DNA of 64,000 nucleotides. Origin: Cryobacterium lactosi. Lineage in GTDB: Bacteria > Actinomycetota > Actinomycetes > Actinomycetales > Microbacteriaceae. The notes beneath the pieces are model-generated. The model saw only the letters and a list, made by a program, of their open reading frames with translations, made no database searches and was not told the DNA's origin. Position numbers and translations under genes: made by a program. The stretch lies in the NCBI RefSeq assembly GCF_004403945.1, contig NZ_SOHM01000015.1, forward strand, positions 62,001-126,000. The letters run 5' to 3'. Of this stretch, positions 8,761 to 17,984 are shown in pieces. Within the stretch, counting starts at the first letter, position 1, and the number at the start of each line of letters is the position of its first letter.

Positions 8761-9816
8761 GTGTACCCGACTCTTTTCAAGCTGGTTCTCACCCGGCTCG
8801 ACCCCGAGCAGGCGCATCACCTGGCCTTCGAGGTAATCCGATGGCTCCCGCGAGTCGGTCTCGGCCCGCTCGTGCACCGATTCACCCGCCCGCGCACCGA
8901 TATCGGGGTGGACGCCCTCGGTCTGCACTTCGACTCGCCGTTCGGCGTTGCCGCCGGTTTTGACAAGGACGGCCACGCCGTGATCGGTCTGGGCCGCCTG
9001 GGTTTCGGGCATGTCGAGGTCGGCACGCTCACCGCAATCGCCCAGCCCGGCAACCCCAAACCCCGGCTGTTCCGGCTGATCGCCGACCGCGCCGTCATCA
9101 ACCGGATGGGCTTCAACAACGGCGGAGCCGAGGCGGCCGTCGCACGCCTGCGCCAGGTGCGAGCGACCCGCAGCCGCCCCGTCCTTGGCATCAATATCGG
9201 CAAGAGCCGGGTCACCGCCGTCGAGGATGCCACGGCCGACTACCTGGTCAGCACCATCGCCCTGGCTCCGCTCGCGGACTACCTCGTGGTCAACGTCAGC
9301 TCACCGAACACACCGGGACTGCGCGGCCTGCAGGAACTCGACCAGTTGGCCCCGCTGCTGACGGCAGTTCAGGACCGGGCCGGCGACACCCCGCTGCTGG
9401 TCAAGATCGCCCCCGACCTCACCGATGACGAAGTCACCCGCATTGCCGGCCTGACCGTGGAGCTCGGCCTGGCCGGCATCATCGCCACCAACACCACCAT
9501 CAGCAGGGAGAACTTGTTGACCGACCCGGGAGTTGTGGCCGCCTCCGGAGCGGGCGGGCTTTCCGGCGCGCCCCTGAACGACCGGTCTCTGGCGGTGCTG
9601 CGCCTGATTCGGGCCAGTGTGCCGGCGGACCTGTGCGTGATCTCGGTCGGTGGAGTCGAGACCGCGCAGCAGGTCGTCGAACGTCTCGACGCCGGGGCCA
9701 CCCTGGTGCAGGGCTACACGGGCTTCCTCTACCGCGGCCCGCTCTGGGCCCGGCAGATCAACCGCGGACTCGACCGGCTGCTCGCGGGGCGTCGCGCCGC
9801 CCCAGTCCTCTCCTGA
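8761..9816 (+). CDS. pyrD: Dihydroorotate dehydrogenase (quinone), class 2
   Basis: Oxidises dihydroorotate to orotate in pyrimidine synthesis and passes electrons to the quinone pool. The 351-residue length and the N-terminal helical extension (MYPTLFKLVLTRLDPEQAHH) mark the membrane-associated class 2 enzyme. FMN-site segments GVAAGFDKDG, INRMGFNNGG, NVSSPNTPGLR and the GGLSGAPL phosphate loop are visible. GTG at 8761 starts two bases after the nrdR stop, indicating an operon. Confidence 0.96.
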   Translation: MYPTLFKLVLTRLDPEQAHHLAFEVIRWLPRVGLGPLVHRFTRPRTDIGVDALGLHFDSPFGVAAGFDKDGHAVIGLGRLGFGHVEVGTLTAIAQPGNPKPRLFRLIADRAVINRMGFNNGGAEAAVARLRQVRATRSRPVLGINIGKSRVTAVEDATADYLVSTIALAPLADYLVVNVSSPNTPGLRGLQELDQLAPLLTAVQDRAGDTPLLVKIAPDLTDDEVTRIAGLTVELGLAGIIATNTTISRENLLTDPGVVAASGAGGLSGAPLNDRSLAVLRLIRASVPADLCVISVGGVETAQQVVERLDAGATLVQGYTGFLYRGPLWARQINRGLDRLLAGRRAAPVLS

Positions 9817-9896
9817 CCGGCCGTTCCCAACCTGCCTCGTCTGACTGACGGGCTGGCCGCCGCCAGGCGTTCAAGCCCTGCCCGCCGCGAACCGTC

Positions 9897-10997
9897 TCAG
9901 TCGCTCGGGCCGGGCGCGCTGGGATCTTCGATGAGTCCGAGGTCCGCCAGTTGCGACGCCAGGCTCGCGCCGTCAGGCCCGTAGACCCAGAGCGCGTCAG
10001 GCTTGGCCCCGGCCGCATCCTTGGCCCGGCGGCCGGCCAGTACGGCCTCGCTCGGCGACAGCCGGCGGATGGCGACCGCGGCGACACTCTGAGGGAAGTC
10101 CTGCTGGAATTCGCTGTAGATGGCCTCGTCGTGCTGGCCGTCGTCGCCGATCAGGATCCACTTCATCTCGGGGAATTCCTGCGCCAGACGACGCAGGTTG
10201 TCCCTCTTGTGATCGCGACCGCTGCGGAACAACCTGTCGTGGGTCGGGCCCCAATCGGTCAGCAGCAAGGCCCCGGGCGGGTACAGGTTGCGGGAAAGAA
10301 AGCGGCTGAGGGTTGGCGCTACATTCCAGGCGCCGGTCGAGAGATAGATCACGGGGGCGCCCGGTGTCGCGTCGGCGAGACGGTCGAGCAGAACGGCCAT
10401 GCCCGGCGTGGGAACGCGGGCGTGCTCGTCCAGGACGAAGGTGTTCCACGCCGCCAGCAACGGCCGGGGCAGGGTGGTGACCATGACGGTGTCGTCGACG
10501 TCGGAGATGACACCGGTTCGCACGTCAGGGGCGACCACGAAGACCGGCGCCTCGACGCTCTCTGAGGCGTGGGTGTGCAGCGTGGCGGTGTGCCAGCCCG
10601 GCGCCAGATTGACCTCCATCACAGTGTCGACGACACCACCGCGGTCTGCCTGCACCCGATGGGCCTTGCCGCCGATGTCGATGGTGACCGTGACGTCGTT
10701 GACAGGCACGCTCGTGAAGCTGCGCCAGCCCCGGATGCTCGCATCGCGTCCGTCATTGCGACGCTTCCTTCGGGTGCTGCGGCCAGCCTTCACAGGCTTG
10801 GACAGCAGAACGCGGCACAGGATTCGCACGCGCTCCGTGGTGCCGTAGCCGGAGTACGGGATGACGATCGGCAGATGTCCGCGCCGGCGGGCGAACTTCT
10901 CACGCTTGTCATGCAGCCAATCCTCGATCCGGGCCGCTCGGTGCATGAGGCGCGCAGGGTCCAGGGGCATGGCGGGCGTGGCGGGGGACTTTGACAC
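9897..10997 (-). CDS. App1-like phosphatidate phosphatase domain protein (DUF2183)
   Basis: A 366-residue HAD-superfamily protein. Residues 160-320 match the App1/DUF2183 fold: ISDVDDTV with Asp166, Asp168 and Thr170 as the DxDxT nucleophile motif, IYLSTGAWN as motif II, and WILIGDDGQHDE as the acidic motif. The fungal relative App1p is a phosphatidate phosphatase, but the substrate of bacterial homologues is not established. Residues 1-150 hold a basic region and a beta-rich domain. No signal peptide is apparent. It converges with pyrD and is divergent from the TetR gene. Confidence 0.85.
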   Translation of the reverse strand: MSKSPATPAMPLDPARLMHRAARIEDWLHDKREKFARRRGHLPIVIPYSGYGTTERVRILCRVLLSKPVKAGRSTRRKRRNDGRDASIRGWRSFTSVPVNDVTVTIDIGGKAHRVQADRGGVVDTVMEVNLAPGWHTATLHTHASESVEAPVFVVAPDVRTGVISDVDDTVMVTTLPRPLLAAWNTFVLDEHARVPTPGMAVLLDRLADATPGAPVIYLSTGAWNVAPTLSRFLSRNLYPPGALLLTDWGPTHDRLFRSGRDHKRDNLRRLAQEFPEMKWILIGDDGQHDEAIYSEFQQDFPQSVAAVAIRRLSPSEAVLAGRRAKDAAGAKPDALWVYGPDGASLASQLADLGLIEDPSAPGPSD

Positions 10998-11176
10998 ACC
11001 TCAGTCTCTCATGCGCCGCAGCGTCCCTTTCGCCCGCCAGCGCTACCGGCCAGGCTCACCCGCAGTCCAAAACGACGGGCCCGGGCACCTCGCTCCCGCT
11101 CCGTTTGGGGGGTATGTCATGTGCCTCGCGCACAGCCGGTGGCCCTAAGATTGTGACGTATATTCAAGGAGGCCAC

Positions 11177-11833
11177 GTGGCGCTGATCGACCTATTCGGT
11201 GAAGACTCTGTCGCACAAGGGCGGCAGATTCGCACCGAGCCCATCCAACAGCGCAGTGCCGCCAGGTTGACCGCACTCCTCGATGCCGCCGCAGAGGTCG
11301 TCGACGAGGTGGGTTTCGACCGCATCACCACAGCCATGGTCGCGGAGCGCGCCGGTGCCTCCATCGGTACCGTGTACCGCTACTACCCCGACCGCGTCGC
11401 AGTCCTCGAAGGCCTTCGCGAACGCGCCGTGCAGCGCTTCCGGCAGCGCGTCGCCGACACCCTCAAGGAGACCCAGCCGAGTACCTGGTGGGAAGCCGTG
11501 GACTGCGGGATTTCGGCGTTCGTCGACCTGTACCGTGCCGAACCCGGCTTCCGGATCCTGCACTTCGCCGATCGCGACCGCGCACAGTCCAGCGTGCCGG
11601 ACGAACTGGACTCCGGGTTCTTCGCCAACCAGATCGCCGGCGTGCTGTCGGATGAATTCGGCCTGTCCGGCGGACCCGACCTGATCTTCAGGCTCGAGGT
11701 TGCCGTGGAGATGGCCGATTCCCTGCTGTCCCGTGCCTTCACCTGGAACAGCCAGGGCGACGAGCGGTTCATCGCCGAGTGCCGCCGCATCATGCACGAC
11801 TACCTCGTCGGCTATTACGGTCCGGACGCCTGA
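11177..11833 (+). CDS. TetR/AcrR family transcriptional regulator
   Basis: A 218-residue regulator with an N-terminal helix-turn-helix (ITTAMVAERAGASIGTVYRYYPDR) and a C-terminal ligand-binding helical domain that also resembles actinobacterial DUF-type TetR C-domains. The GTG at 11177 is chosen over upstream in-frame codons because AAGGAGG lies at 11167-11172; a TAAGAT -10-like box is at 11146-11151. It lies 127 bp upstream of the osmoprotectant transporter operon on the same strand, so it may regulate that operon; this is inference from position only. Confidence 0.88.
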   Translation: MALIDLFGEDSVAQGRQIRTEPIQQRSAARLTALLDAAAEVVDEVGFDRITTAMVAERAGASIGTVYRYYPDRVAVLEGLRERAVQRFRQRVADTLKETQPSTWWEAVDCGISAFVDLYRAEPGFRILHFADRDRAQSSVPDELDSGFFANQIAGVLSDEFGLSGGPDLIFRLEVAVEMADSLLSRAFTWNSQGDERFIAECRRIMHDYLVGYYGPDA

Positions 11834-11843
11834 TTCGAAGACT

Positions 11844-11858
11844 TTCGCCACTGGCGAA
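11844..11858. promoter_or_regulatory. Short inverted repeat downstream of the TetR gene (possible operator or hairpin)
   Basis: TTCGCC-ACT-GGCGAA, six-base perfect arms around three bases, lies between the TetR gene stop and the transporter ATPase gene. It could be a TetR-type operator or a small stem-loop. The position, about 100 bp before the transporter start, is suggestive only. Confidence 0.3.
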
Positions 11859-11960
11859 TTTGACGCCTGCGGCAATCCGCTTTGGATCGTGCTCCGAAGA
11901 ATGATTGGCTAGTCTTTCCGTACCTGCCCGTTCGTCGTCCCCGAAACCCGGGAGCGAGGA

Positions 11961-12818
11961 ATGTCAAGCCCGCTTCGAGGATTGAGCCCAGCCATGATCG
12001 AGTTCCGTTCCGTGAGCAAGCGCTTCCCTGACGGTACCCTTGCCGTCGAGGACTTCAGCCTGGTCCTGCCCTCCCACAAGACCACCGTGCTGGTCGGCTC
12101 CTCCGGCTCGGGCAAGACCACCCTGCTGCGGATGATCAACCGGATGGTCGACCCGACCAGCGGGTCTGTCGAGATCGACGGCGAGGACATCGCCACCCTG
12201 CCGCCGGTGAAGCTGCGCCGTGGCATCGGTTACGTCATGCAGAACTCCGGACTGCTGCCGCACCGCACCGTCGTCGACAACGTCGCGACCGTTCCGCTGC
12301 TGCGGGGTACACCCAAACGCCAGGCCAGAGCGGATGCCTTGGCGATGCTCGACACCGTCGGCTTGGACCGCTCGCTGGCCGACCGGTATCCGAGCCAGCT
12401 GTCCGGTGGCCAACAGCAACGCGTCGGCGTGGCCAGGGGACTGGCGGTCGACCCGAACATCCTGCTGATGGACGAGCCGTTCGGAGCCGTGGACCCGATC
12501 GTGCGCGCTGAGCTGCAGCAGGAACTGGTGCGCCTGCAAAAGGAACTGGACAAGACAGTGGTCTTCGTCACCCATGACATCGAGGAGGCCTTCCTTCTCG
12601 GCGACCAGATCGTGATCCTGAGCGAGGGCGGCCGTATTGCCCAGGTCGGCTCGCCCGCTGAGCTGCTCGCCAACCCCGCCGATGACTTCGTGGCCAGCTT
12701 CGTCGGCGCCGATCGCGGCCGGCGCGCGCTACACGTGGAGCGGCACGGGAACGAAGACGTCGTCGTTGACAGCGACGGACGCCTGGCCGGCGTGCTGAGG
12801 AGCGAAGGCGTCCGATGA
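11961..12818 (+). CDS. Glycine betaine/choline-type ABC transporter ATP-binding protein
   Basis: The 285-residue ATPase has Walker A GSSGSGKTT, Q-loop, signature LSGGQQQRVGVARGL, Walker B ILLMDEPFG and a switch histidine in VTHD. It groups with OpuCA/ProV-type importers of quaternary ammonium osmolytes, but it lacks the two C-terminal CBS domains that sense ionic strength in OpuA/OpuC. ATG 11961 follows GGAGCGAGGA; ATG 11994 is the alternative and would start at MIEFRSVSK. The stop overlaps the next start (ATGA). Confidence 0.9.
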   Translation: MSSPLRGLSPAMIEFRSVSKRFPDGTLAVEDFSLVLPSHKTTVLVGSSGSGKTTLLRMINRMVDPTSGSVEIDGEDIATLPPVKLRRGIGYVMQNSGLLPHRTVVDNVATVPLLRGTPKRQARADALAMLDTVGLDRSLADRYPSQLSGGQQQRVGVARGLAVDPNILLMDEPFGAVDPIVRAELQQELVRLQKELDKTVVFVTHDIEEAFLLGDQIVILSEGGRIAQVGSPAELLANPADDFVASFVGADRGRRALHVERHGNEDVVVDSDGRLAGVLRSEGVR

Positions 12819-13492
12819 CCTGGGTACTGGCCAATCTGGGCCTGATCTGGGCCCGCACGCTCGACCACGTGGTGCTGAGCCTGCCGCCTATCGTGCTCTG
12901 CTTCGTCGTCGCTGTCCCACTGGGCTGGTTGGCGCGACGATACCGGTTGAGCCGCGGCATCATCCTCACCGGCGCCGGACTGCTCTACGCTGTGCCGTCG
13001 CTTCCCTTGATTTTTGTGCTGCCGGCCGTGATCGGCACCAGTCTGCTCTCTCCGGTGAACGTGATCATCGCCCTCACCCTGTACGGCATCGCGCTTATGG
13101 TGCGTGTGGTGTCTGACGGTCTCGACTCGGTGGATGCCGATGTCCGCCAGTCCGCATCGGCGATGGGTTACTCCACCTGGTCACGGTTCTGGCAGGTGGA
13201 GCTGCCTTTGGCCGGACCGGTGCTCCTGGCCGGCATGCGGGTGGTCGCCGTCAGCACCGTCAGCCTCGTGACCGTCGGAGCGGTCATCGGTGTGCAGAGC
13301 CTCGGCAGTCTCTTCACCGACGGATTCCAACGTGGGATCCAGGCCGAGATCATCGCCGGGCTCGTCGCCACGGTCGGCCTGGCTCTGCTCTTCGACGGTG
13401 CTCTCGTGCTCGCCGGGCGGGTGCTGATGCCGTGGACCCGGCGGATCACTGCGGCCAAGCCGAGTGCGCCTGTCGAGGTGAGCGCAGCATGA
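12815..13492 (+). CDS. Osmoprotectant ABC transporter permease 1
   Basis: A 225-residue BPD-type permease with about five to six membrane helices. The cytoplasmic EAA-like loop is near ADVRQSASAMGYSTWSRFWQVELPLAGP (about residues 108-135). Its four-base overlaps with the ATPase and the next permease indicate translational coupling. It resembles OpuCB/ProW permeases, and the substrate is inferred from the binding-protein gene in the same operon. Confidence 0.9.
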   Translation: MTWVLANLGLIWARTLDHVVLSLPPIVLCFVVAVPLGWLARRYRLSRGIILTGAGLLYAVPSLPLIFVLPAVIGTSLLSPVNVIIALTLYGIALMVRVVSDGLDSVDADVRQSASAMGYSTWSRFWQVELPLAGPVLLAGMRVVAVSTVSLVTVGAVIGVQSLGSLFTDGFQRGIQAEIIAGLVATVGLALLFDGALVLAGRVLMPWTRRITAAKPSAPVEVSAA

Positions 13493-14202
13493 ACCTCTTC
13501 GCCAGCGCCATCGACTGGATTCTCGACCCGGCCAACTATGTCGGTCTGAACGCGATCCCGCTGCGGATCGGGCAGCACCTGGTCTTCTCTCTCGTGACCG
13601 TGCTGATAGCGTCGGCGATCGCCATCCCGCTGGGCTACCTCATCGGCCACACCGGCCGCGGCCGCGGCCTCGCGGTGACGACCTCGGGGGGCCTGCGGGC
13701 CATCCCGACCCTCGGCCTGCTCACCCTGGTGGCGCTGTGGGTGGGTATCGGCGTCGTGGCCCCGTATGTGGCGCTCACGGTGCTCGCCATCCCGCCGATC
13801 CTGGCCGGGGCCTACACCGGATTCGAGGCAATCGACCGACGCACAGTGGACGCGGCCAGGGCGGTCGGAATGTCCGAACTCCAGATCGTGCGAAAGGTCG
13901 AGGTTCCCCTTGGCCTTCCCCTGCTCATCGGCGGCCTGCGCTCCGCCACCCTTCAGGTCATCGCCACCGCCACGCTCGCGGCCTACGTGGCCGATCTCGG
14001 TCTGGGACGATACCTCTTCTCGGGGTTGAAAACCCGCGACTATGCCGAGATGCTAGGCGGGTCGATACTCGTCATTCTGCTGGCTTTGGCGCTGGAGGGA
14101 ATCTTCGCGCTGATCCAACGGTTTGTTGTACCGCGGGGTGTCTCCGGGCGCCTCGACACAGCTCCAACGCTTCGCACCGGCAGCCCCACAGCCGCACGGT
14201 GA
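13489..14202 (+). CDS. Osmoprotectant ABC transporter permease 2
   Basis: A 237-residue second permease of the same importer. It has about six hydrophobic helices and the EAA loop DRRTVDAARAVGMSELQIVRKVEVPLGLP near residues 115-145. The start MNLFASAIDW at 13489 overlaps the previous stop by four bases. Two distinct permeases plus one ATPase is the usual OpuC/ProWZ layout, implying a heterodimeric channel. Confidence 0.9.
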   Translation: MNLFASAIDWILDPANYVGLNAIPLRIGQHLVFSLVTVLIASAIAIPLGYLIGHTGRGRGLAVTTSGGLRAIPTLGLLTLVALWVGIGVVAPYVALTVLAIPPILAGAYTGFEAIDRRTVDAARAVGMSELQIVRKVEVPLGLPLLIGGLRSATLQVIATATLAAYVADLGLGRYLFSGLKTRDYAEMLGGSILVILLALALEGIFALIQRFVVPRGVSGRLDTAPTLRTGSPTAAR

Positions 14203-14210
14203 CACATCTA

Positions 14211-14226
14211 CCGAAACATCGGTACC
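14211..14226 (+). other. Small intercistronic hairpin before the binding-protein gene
   Basis: TACCGA-AACA-TCGGTA forms a six-bp stem with a four-base loop in the 41-bp gap between the second permease and the binding-protein gene. Such intercistronic hairpins can stabilise or process mRNA so that the binding protein is made in excess. This is inference; the stem is short. Confidence 0.35.
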
Positions 14227-14243
14227 TGAGGAAGGAACACAGC

Positions 14244-15167
14244 ATGTTCACAATCACACGAGGCCGGCTCGCGCTTGTCAGCGCGGTCGCGGTTGGGGCT
14301 GTCGTAGCCCTTGCAGGGTGCGCGTCCGGAGACCCACTGGACGAGGGGAACAGTTCCGCGGACTCCGAGACGCTCGTTGTCGGATCGCAGGACTACTACT
14401 CCAACGAGATCATCGCGGAGATCTACGCCCAAGCCCTGGAAAACGGCGGGTTCACGGTCGACCGCCAGTTCCGCATCGGACAGCGCGAGGCTTATCTCCC
14501 CGAGATCGAGTCAGGCTCGATCGACGTCTTCCCCGAGTACTCCGGCAGCCTGCTGCAGGCCCTCGAGGCCGACGCCGCCGGCGGCAGCCCCGACGAGGTC
14601 TACACGGCCCTCGAAGCCGCCCTCCCCGACGGCTTGACTGTGCTCGACCAGGCAGATGCGGCCGACCAGAACTCCTGGACCGTCACCCAGGCGTTCGCGG
14701 ACACCTACGGCCTCACCGACATCGCCTCACTCACCGAGGTGACTGAACCGATCACCGTCGGCGGCAACTCAGAGCTGGAAACCCGTCCATACGGGCCGAC
14801 AGCTCTCAAGGAGAAGTACGGCATCGAGATCGCCGGCTTCACCCCTGTGGAAGACAGCGGCGGACCCCTGACCGTCAAGGCCCTCGTCGATAACAAGATC
14901 CAGCTGGCCAACATCTACACGGCGGATCCCAACATCGAGTCGAACAACCTCGTCGCCCTCGATGACCCCGACAACCTGTTCTTTCCGGACAACGTCGTGC
15001 CGCTCGTCTCCGACAAGGTCGACGCCTCGGCCGCAGAGATCCTCAACGCGGTCAGCGCCGCCCTGGATACCGACACCCTCGTGGCCCTGAATGCCCAGAG
15101 CGTGAACGACCAGGCCGCCGCCGACACCATCGCGACGGAGTGGCTGACCGCAGAGGGCCTGATCTAG
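14244..15167 (+). CDS. Osmoprotectant ABC transporter substrate-binding lipoprotein
   Basis: A 307-residue lipoprotein. It has a signal peptide with the lipobox LAGC at about residues 25-28, so it is anchored by Cys28 outside the membrane. The mature part begins LVVGSQDYYSNEIIAEIYAQ and contains EAYLPEIESGSIDVFPEYSG, typical of OpuAC/ProX-type binding proteins for glycine betaine, choline or carnitine. GAGGAAGGAA upstream serves as the ribosome-binding site. A strong terminator follows, closing the four-gene operon. Confidence 0.92.
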   Translation: MFTITRGRLALVSAVAVGAVVALAGCASGDPLDEGNSSADSETLVVGSQDYYSNEIIAEIYAQALENGGFTVDRQFRIGQREAYLPEIESGSIDVFPEYSGSLLQALEADAAGGSPDEVYTALEAALPDGLTVLDQADAADQNSWTVTQAFADTYGLTDIASLTEVTEPITVGGNSELETRPYGPTALKEKYGIEIAGFTPVEDSGGPLTVKALVDNKIQLANIYTADPNIESNNLVALDDPDNLFFPDNVVPLVSDKVDASAAEILNAVSAALDTDTLVALNAQSVNDQAAADTIATEWLTAEGLI

Positions 15168-15200
15168 GCTCCCGGTACACAAGACACCCCGGTACACAAG

Positions 15201-15229
15201 AACGGCCCCGTGATCTTCACGGGGCCGTT
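15201..15229. terminator. Bidirectional hairpin terminator
   Basis: AACGGCCCCGTGA and its exact complement enclose a three-base loop: a perfect 13-bp stem at 15201-15213 and 15217-15229, followed by a short pyrimidine tract on the plus strand. It lies between the convergent ends of the osmoprotectant operon and the secreted-protein gene, so it can serve both. A 17-bp direct duplication around CCGGTACACAAGA precedes it. Confidence 0.85.
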
Positions 15230-15258
15230 CCTGTGTCTCTGGTGTTCGCTCGGTAGAC

Positions 15259-17592
15259 CTAGATAGCCGGACCGACCGGGATGTCATTGAGCGTTCCGGG
15301 GCCGTCGACCAGGATGACCGGCGGCTTGCCACCGCTGATCGTCATGATCTGGTTCCACGAACCGATCGGACGTCGTGTGCCCGACTCGATCACGTAGACC
15401 GTGTTGTTGTCGGAGGTCTTGACGAAGACATGCTCCAGGGGTGCTCCGCCGCCCTGGGGGAGCACCGCACAGGTTCCACCGGTCAGCTCGGTCACGGCCA
15501 TTCCATGGGTGACCCCGCCGGCAATCGGATAGATTCGATCGCCCGCGGCGAAATAATCGGTGGAACCGCAGCGCACGACGCGAGTCAGGCTCCCGGTGGC
15601 CGCGGTGTAGGTGGCCAATGACGCATCGGTCGCGTAGGCCCACGAGTCAATCCCGAACGCCGACGTCGTCGTGAACGAGCCCACGGGAATCTTGCGAGTT
15701 GCACCGTCGACGAAGTAGATCGTGGCGTCCCCCGGGCTGCGCACGAGCGACGCGCCAGGCAGATACGGCGACGCGAGCGGGATGGCGGATCGCGCATCCT
15801 GCGAGATCCACACGATCTGAGGCGCGGACCCGTCGTTCAGGGCCAGCAGCGTGGTCCAGGTCGGCACGCCACGAGCCGTGCCGGCCTTGACCCCGTAGAC
15901 GGTCGGGCTGTCCGGCGAGATCACAAACAGTGCGCCGGTAATCGTCTCGCCCCGCGGGAGCCGGGCACAGGAGTCGGCCGAGAGATCGGTGACCGGCAGA
16001 CCTGACGCATCCGCGCCCTGCGCCAACTCGCGCAGGGACCCGGCGGCCGCGAAGTAGGCCTTGCCGTCGCACCGTACCGTCTGCGTCAATGCCGGACCCG
16101 TGGTGTACGAATCGAGCTGGGACTGCGGCACGGTTTTGAAACCGCTCGCACCGAACTCGCCGGCCAGACCGAATGAGGCGATCGGGAGTTTGCGGTTGAG
16201 CCCGTCGATGAAGAACACGGTTGCCGAACTGGACGACTTGGCCAGGCTCATCGGGGCCAGCACGGCCTGGACGATCGGAAGCGCCGCCGCCGCCTGGGCG
16301 CTCATAGTGGCGATGTGGGGGACCGTACCTCCGTTGAGGCTGATGACGGTCTCCCACGCGGTGATCGCGGTACGACCGCCCGGTGACAGCATGTAGACGG
16401 TTCCATCGTTGACCGTGAAGAATTTGGTCATCTCTCCACCCGCCGGCAACTTGCCCAGCTGGGCCGGAGAGAGATTGATGGCCGCTCCACAGGCGAATCC
16501 GTAGGAGGACACCAGCTCACACGAGGTGAAGCGATGCCGCGCGCCGGCCTGGACGAGGGAGATGTCGCCTGTTCCCGCGTCACGCACGAGGGTGCTGGCG
16601 AGGAGGGGCGAGGTCGAGAAACTGTCGAGGTAGCTCTGCGAAACGATCCGGAACGGGCCGAGGTTGCCGAGGCCGTTCAGGACGTCCATCGACGGAACGG
16701 CGTACTTCGTCGTTCCGGAGAGCAGGTAGATCGTGCTGTTCGATTCGGTGCGTGCGAAGTCGCCACCGCCCTGGGTATTGCCGAACCAGTCCGTGAAGAT
16801 GCGGAAGAAGTTACGGTTGCCATAGGTGGAGCAGCCATCACCGGTGCCGTACATGTTGCCCAATGCGGCACTGTTCGGCCGGTACGGCGTGTAGTTGTAC
16901 AGGCCGGCTGTCGCCTGGTTCTCGATGTACACCTGTGACGTTCCGCAGCCGGCATTGGGGTGCCACTGGATGGTGTTGGTCCGTCCGGCCTGAAAGTTTC
17001 GTCCGCTCGGTGTGGCTTGGTACTTCTTGTACTGGTACGCAGCGTTGTACACCTGATTGAAGAATCCGTAATACACGGCGTCGCAGTCGGCGGTGTCCGG
17101 GCAACCGAACCCTGTCGCCTTGCGGTAGATCCCGGCCGTCGGGGAGGTGGAACTCACCAATCCCTGCTCTTTTTCGAGCAAGACCAGCATGACCTGCGGG
17201 TTGATGCCGCAGAGAGAGGACACCAGCCAGATGATCTCCGCCGCGCTCTGGTTGGCCGGGCCCGGGTATGCGGCGCAGCCGGCCGCCCGTACGGGCTGAT
17301 AGGACGAGTCGGCGCGATAGTCCTTGAGGCAGACGTAGCCGGAGCGGCAGGTGGGGACCTTGGAATTGAGGAACGCCTGCACCTGGGCGACGCTCATTGC
17401 GTTCGAATTGTAGAACTGGGCGTCAGAGATGATGTTGCCGGGGTTGAAATCGGCGGACGAGGCAGCCTCTGCGGGAGACGGCGCCGTGACGACCGCAAGA
17501 ACCGGGGCAACGAGCACAACGGCGAGGATCGCCGCCAGGAATCCCAACCGGCGCCGAGCGCTCACCCGTAACACATTCGGCAGACGGATCAT
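15259..17592 (-). CDS. Large secreted repeat protein with a lysozyme-like N-terminal region
   Basis: A 777-residue exported protein: membrane/signal segment at residues 14-37 with probable cleavage after AEA (about 43). Residues 45-275 form a cysteine-containing domain starting FNPGNIISDAQFYN, with GINPQVMLVLLEKEQGLV (Glu140, Glu142), reminiscent of lysozyme/transglycosylase helices; similar domains occur in actinobacterial secreted proteins of unknown role. Residues 286-777 hold repeats of about 166 residues: TVY at 398, 564 and 731, and TVFF/TIYF at 458 and 624. Each repeat pairs a (V/I)Y..G..R..I motif with a VRC..YFAA motif. The last repeat stops early. A propeller-like wall-binding region is plausible but inferred. 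Confidence 0.75.
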   Translation of the reverse strand: MIRLPNVLRVSARRRLGFLAAILAVVLVAPVLAVVTAPSPAEAASSADFNPGNIISDAQFYNSNAMSVAQVQAFLNSKVPTCRSGYVCLKDYRADSSYQPVRAAGCAAYPGPANQSAAEIIWLVSSLCGINPQVMLVLLEKEQGLVSSTSPTAGIYRKATGFGCPDTADCDAVYYGFFNQVYNAAYQYKKYQATPSGRNFQAGRTNTIQWHPNAGCGTSQVYIENQATAGLYNYTPYRPNSAALGNMYGTGDGCSTYGNRNFFRIFTDWFGNTQGGGDFARTESNSTIYLLSGTTKYAVPSMDVLNGLGNLGPFRIVSQSYLDSFSTSPLLASTLVRDAGTGDISLVQAGARHRFTSCELVSSYGFACGAAINLSPAQLGKLPAGGEMTKFFTVNDGTVYMLSPGGRTAITAWETVISLNGGTVPHIATMSAQAAAALPIVQAVLAPMSLAKSSSSATVFFIDGLNRKLPIASFGLAGEFGASGFKTVPQSQLDSYTTGPALTQTVRCDGKAYFAAAGSLRELAQGADASGLPVTDLSADSCARLPRGETITGALFVISPDSPTVYGVKAGTARGVPTWTTLLALNDGSAPQIVWISQDARSAIPLASPYLPGASLVRSPGDATIYFVDGATRKIPVGSFTTTSAFGIDSWAYATDASLATYTAATGSLTRVVRCGSTDYFAAGDRIYPIAGGVTHGMAVTELTGGTCAVLPQGGGAPLEHVFVKTSDNNTVYVIESGTRRPIGSWNQIMTISGGKPPVILVDGPGTLNDIPVGPAI

Positions 17593-17984
17593 GAGGGTTC
17601 CCTACGTTGGCCAGCGCAATCAGAAGACAGATCCGGGTGGCCGCCCACAGGCATTCGCGTGCTCCCCCCAGCAACTGAACGTGTGAAAACGCTCAGTACT
17701 TTCTGTACTCTATTGCACCGCGTCGTCTCCACCGATCGATGACACACCGACGATGACCCCCAACGCTGGCCCGCCCCGAAGTGGGGCAGCTCGGCTCGTT
17801 GGATTCACGTCGTTAGACTGAATCGTGAACATCACGGTGGCATGACCTCGGGCCGCCGGAGATCCGATCGACAGTCATCAGAGAGCCCAATCACAATGCA
17901 ACGCACATCTCCGCTGGATCACCCGGTTCGACGCGATGACGACGTCGCTGGTGCTTCGCCCGTAGCCAGCGCAGATATCCACCG
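17593..17984. other. 392-bp divergent intergenic region
   Basis: This gap separates the secreted-protein gene (minus) from the glycosyltransferase gene (plus). It contains a dyad AGTAC-N5-GTACT at 17696-17710, a small GCCCC-N5-GGGGC hairpin at 17773-17787, a TAGACT -10-like box at 17814-17819 and a short upstream reading frame at 17896-17988. The region is less GC-rich around 17690-17720, as expected for a promoter of the minus-strand gene, but no convincing -35/-10 pair was found. Confidence 0.5.
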
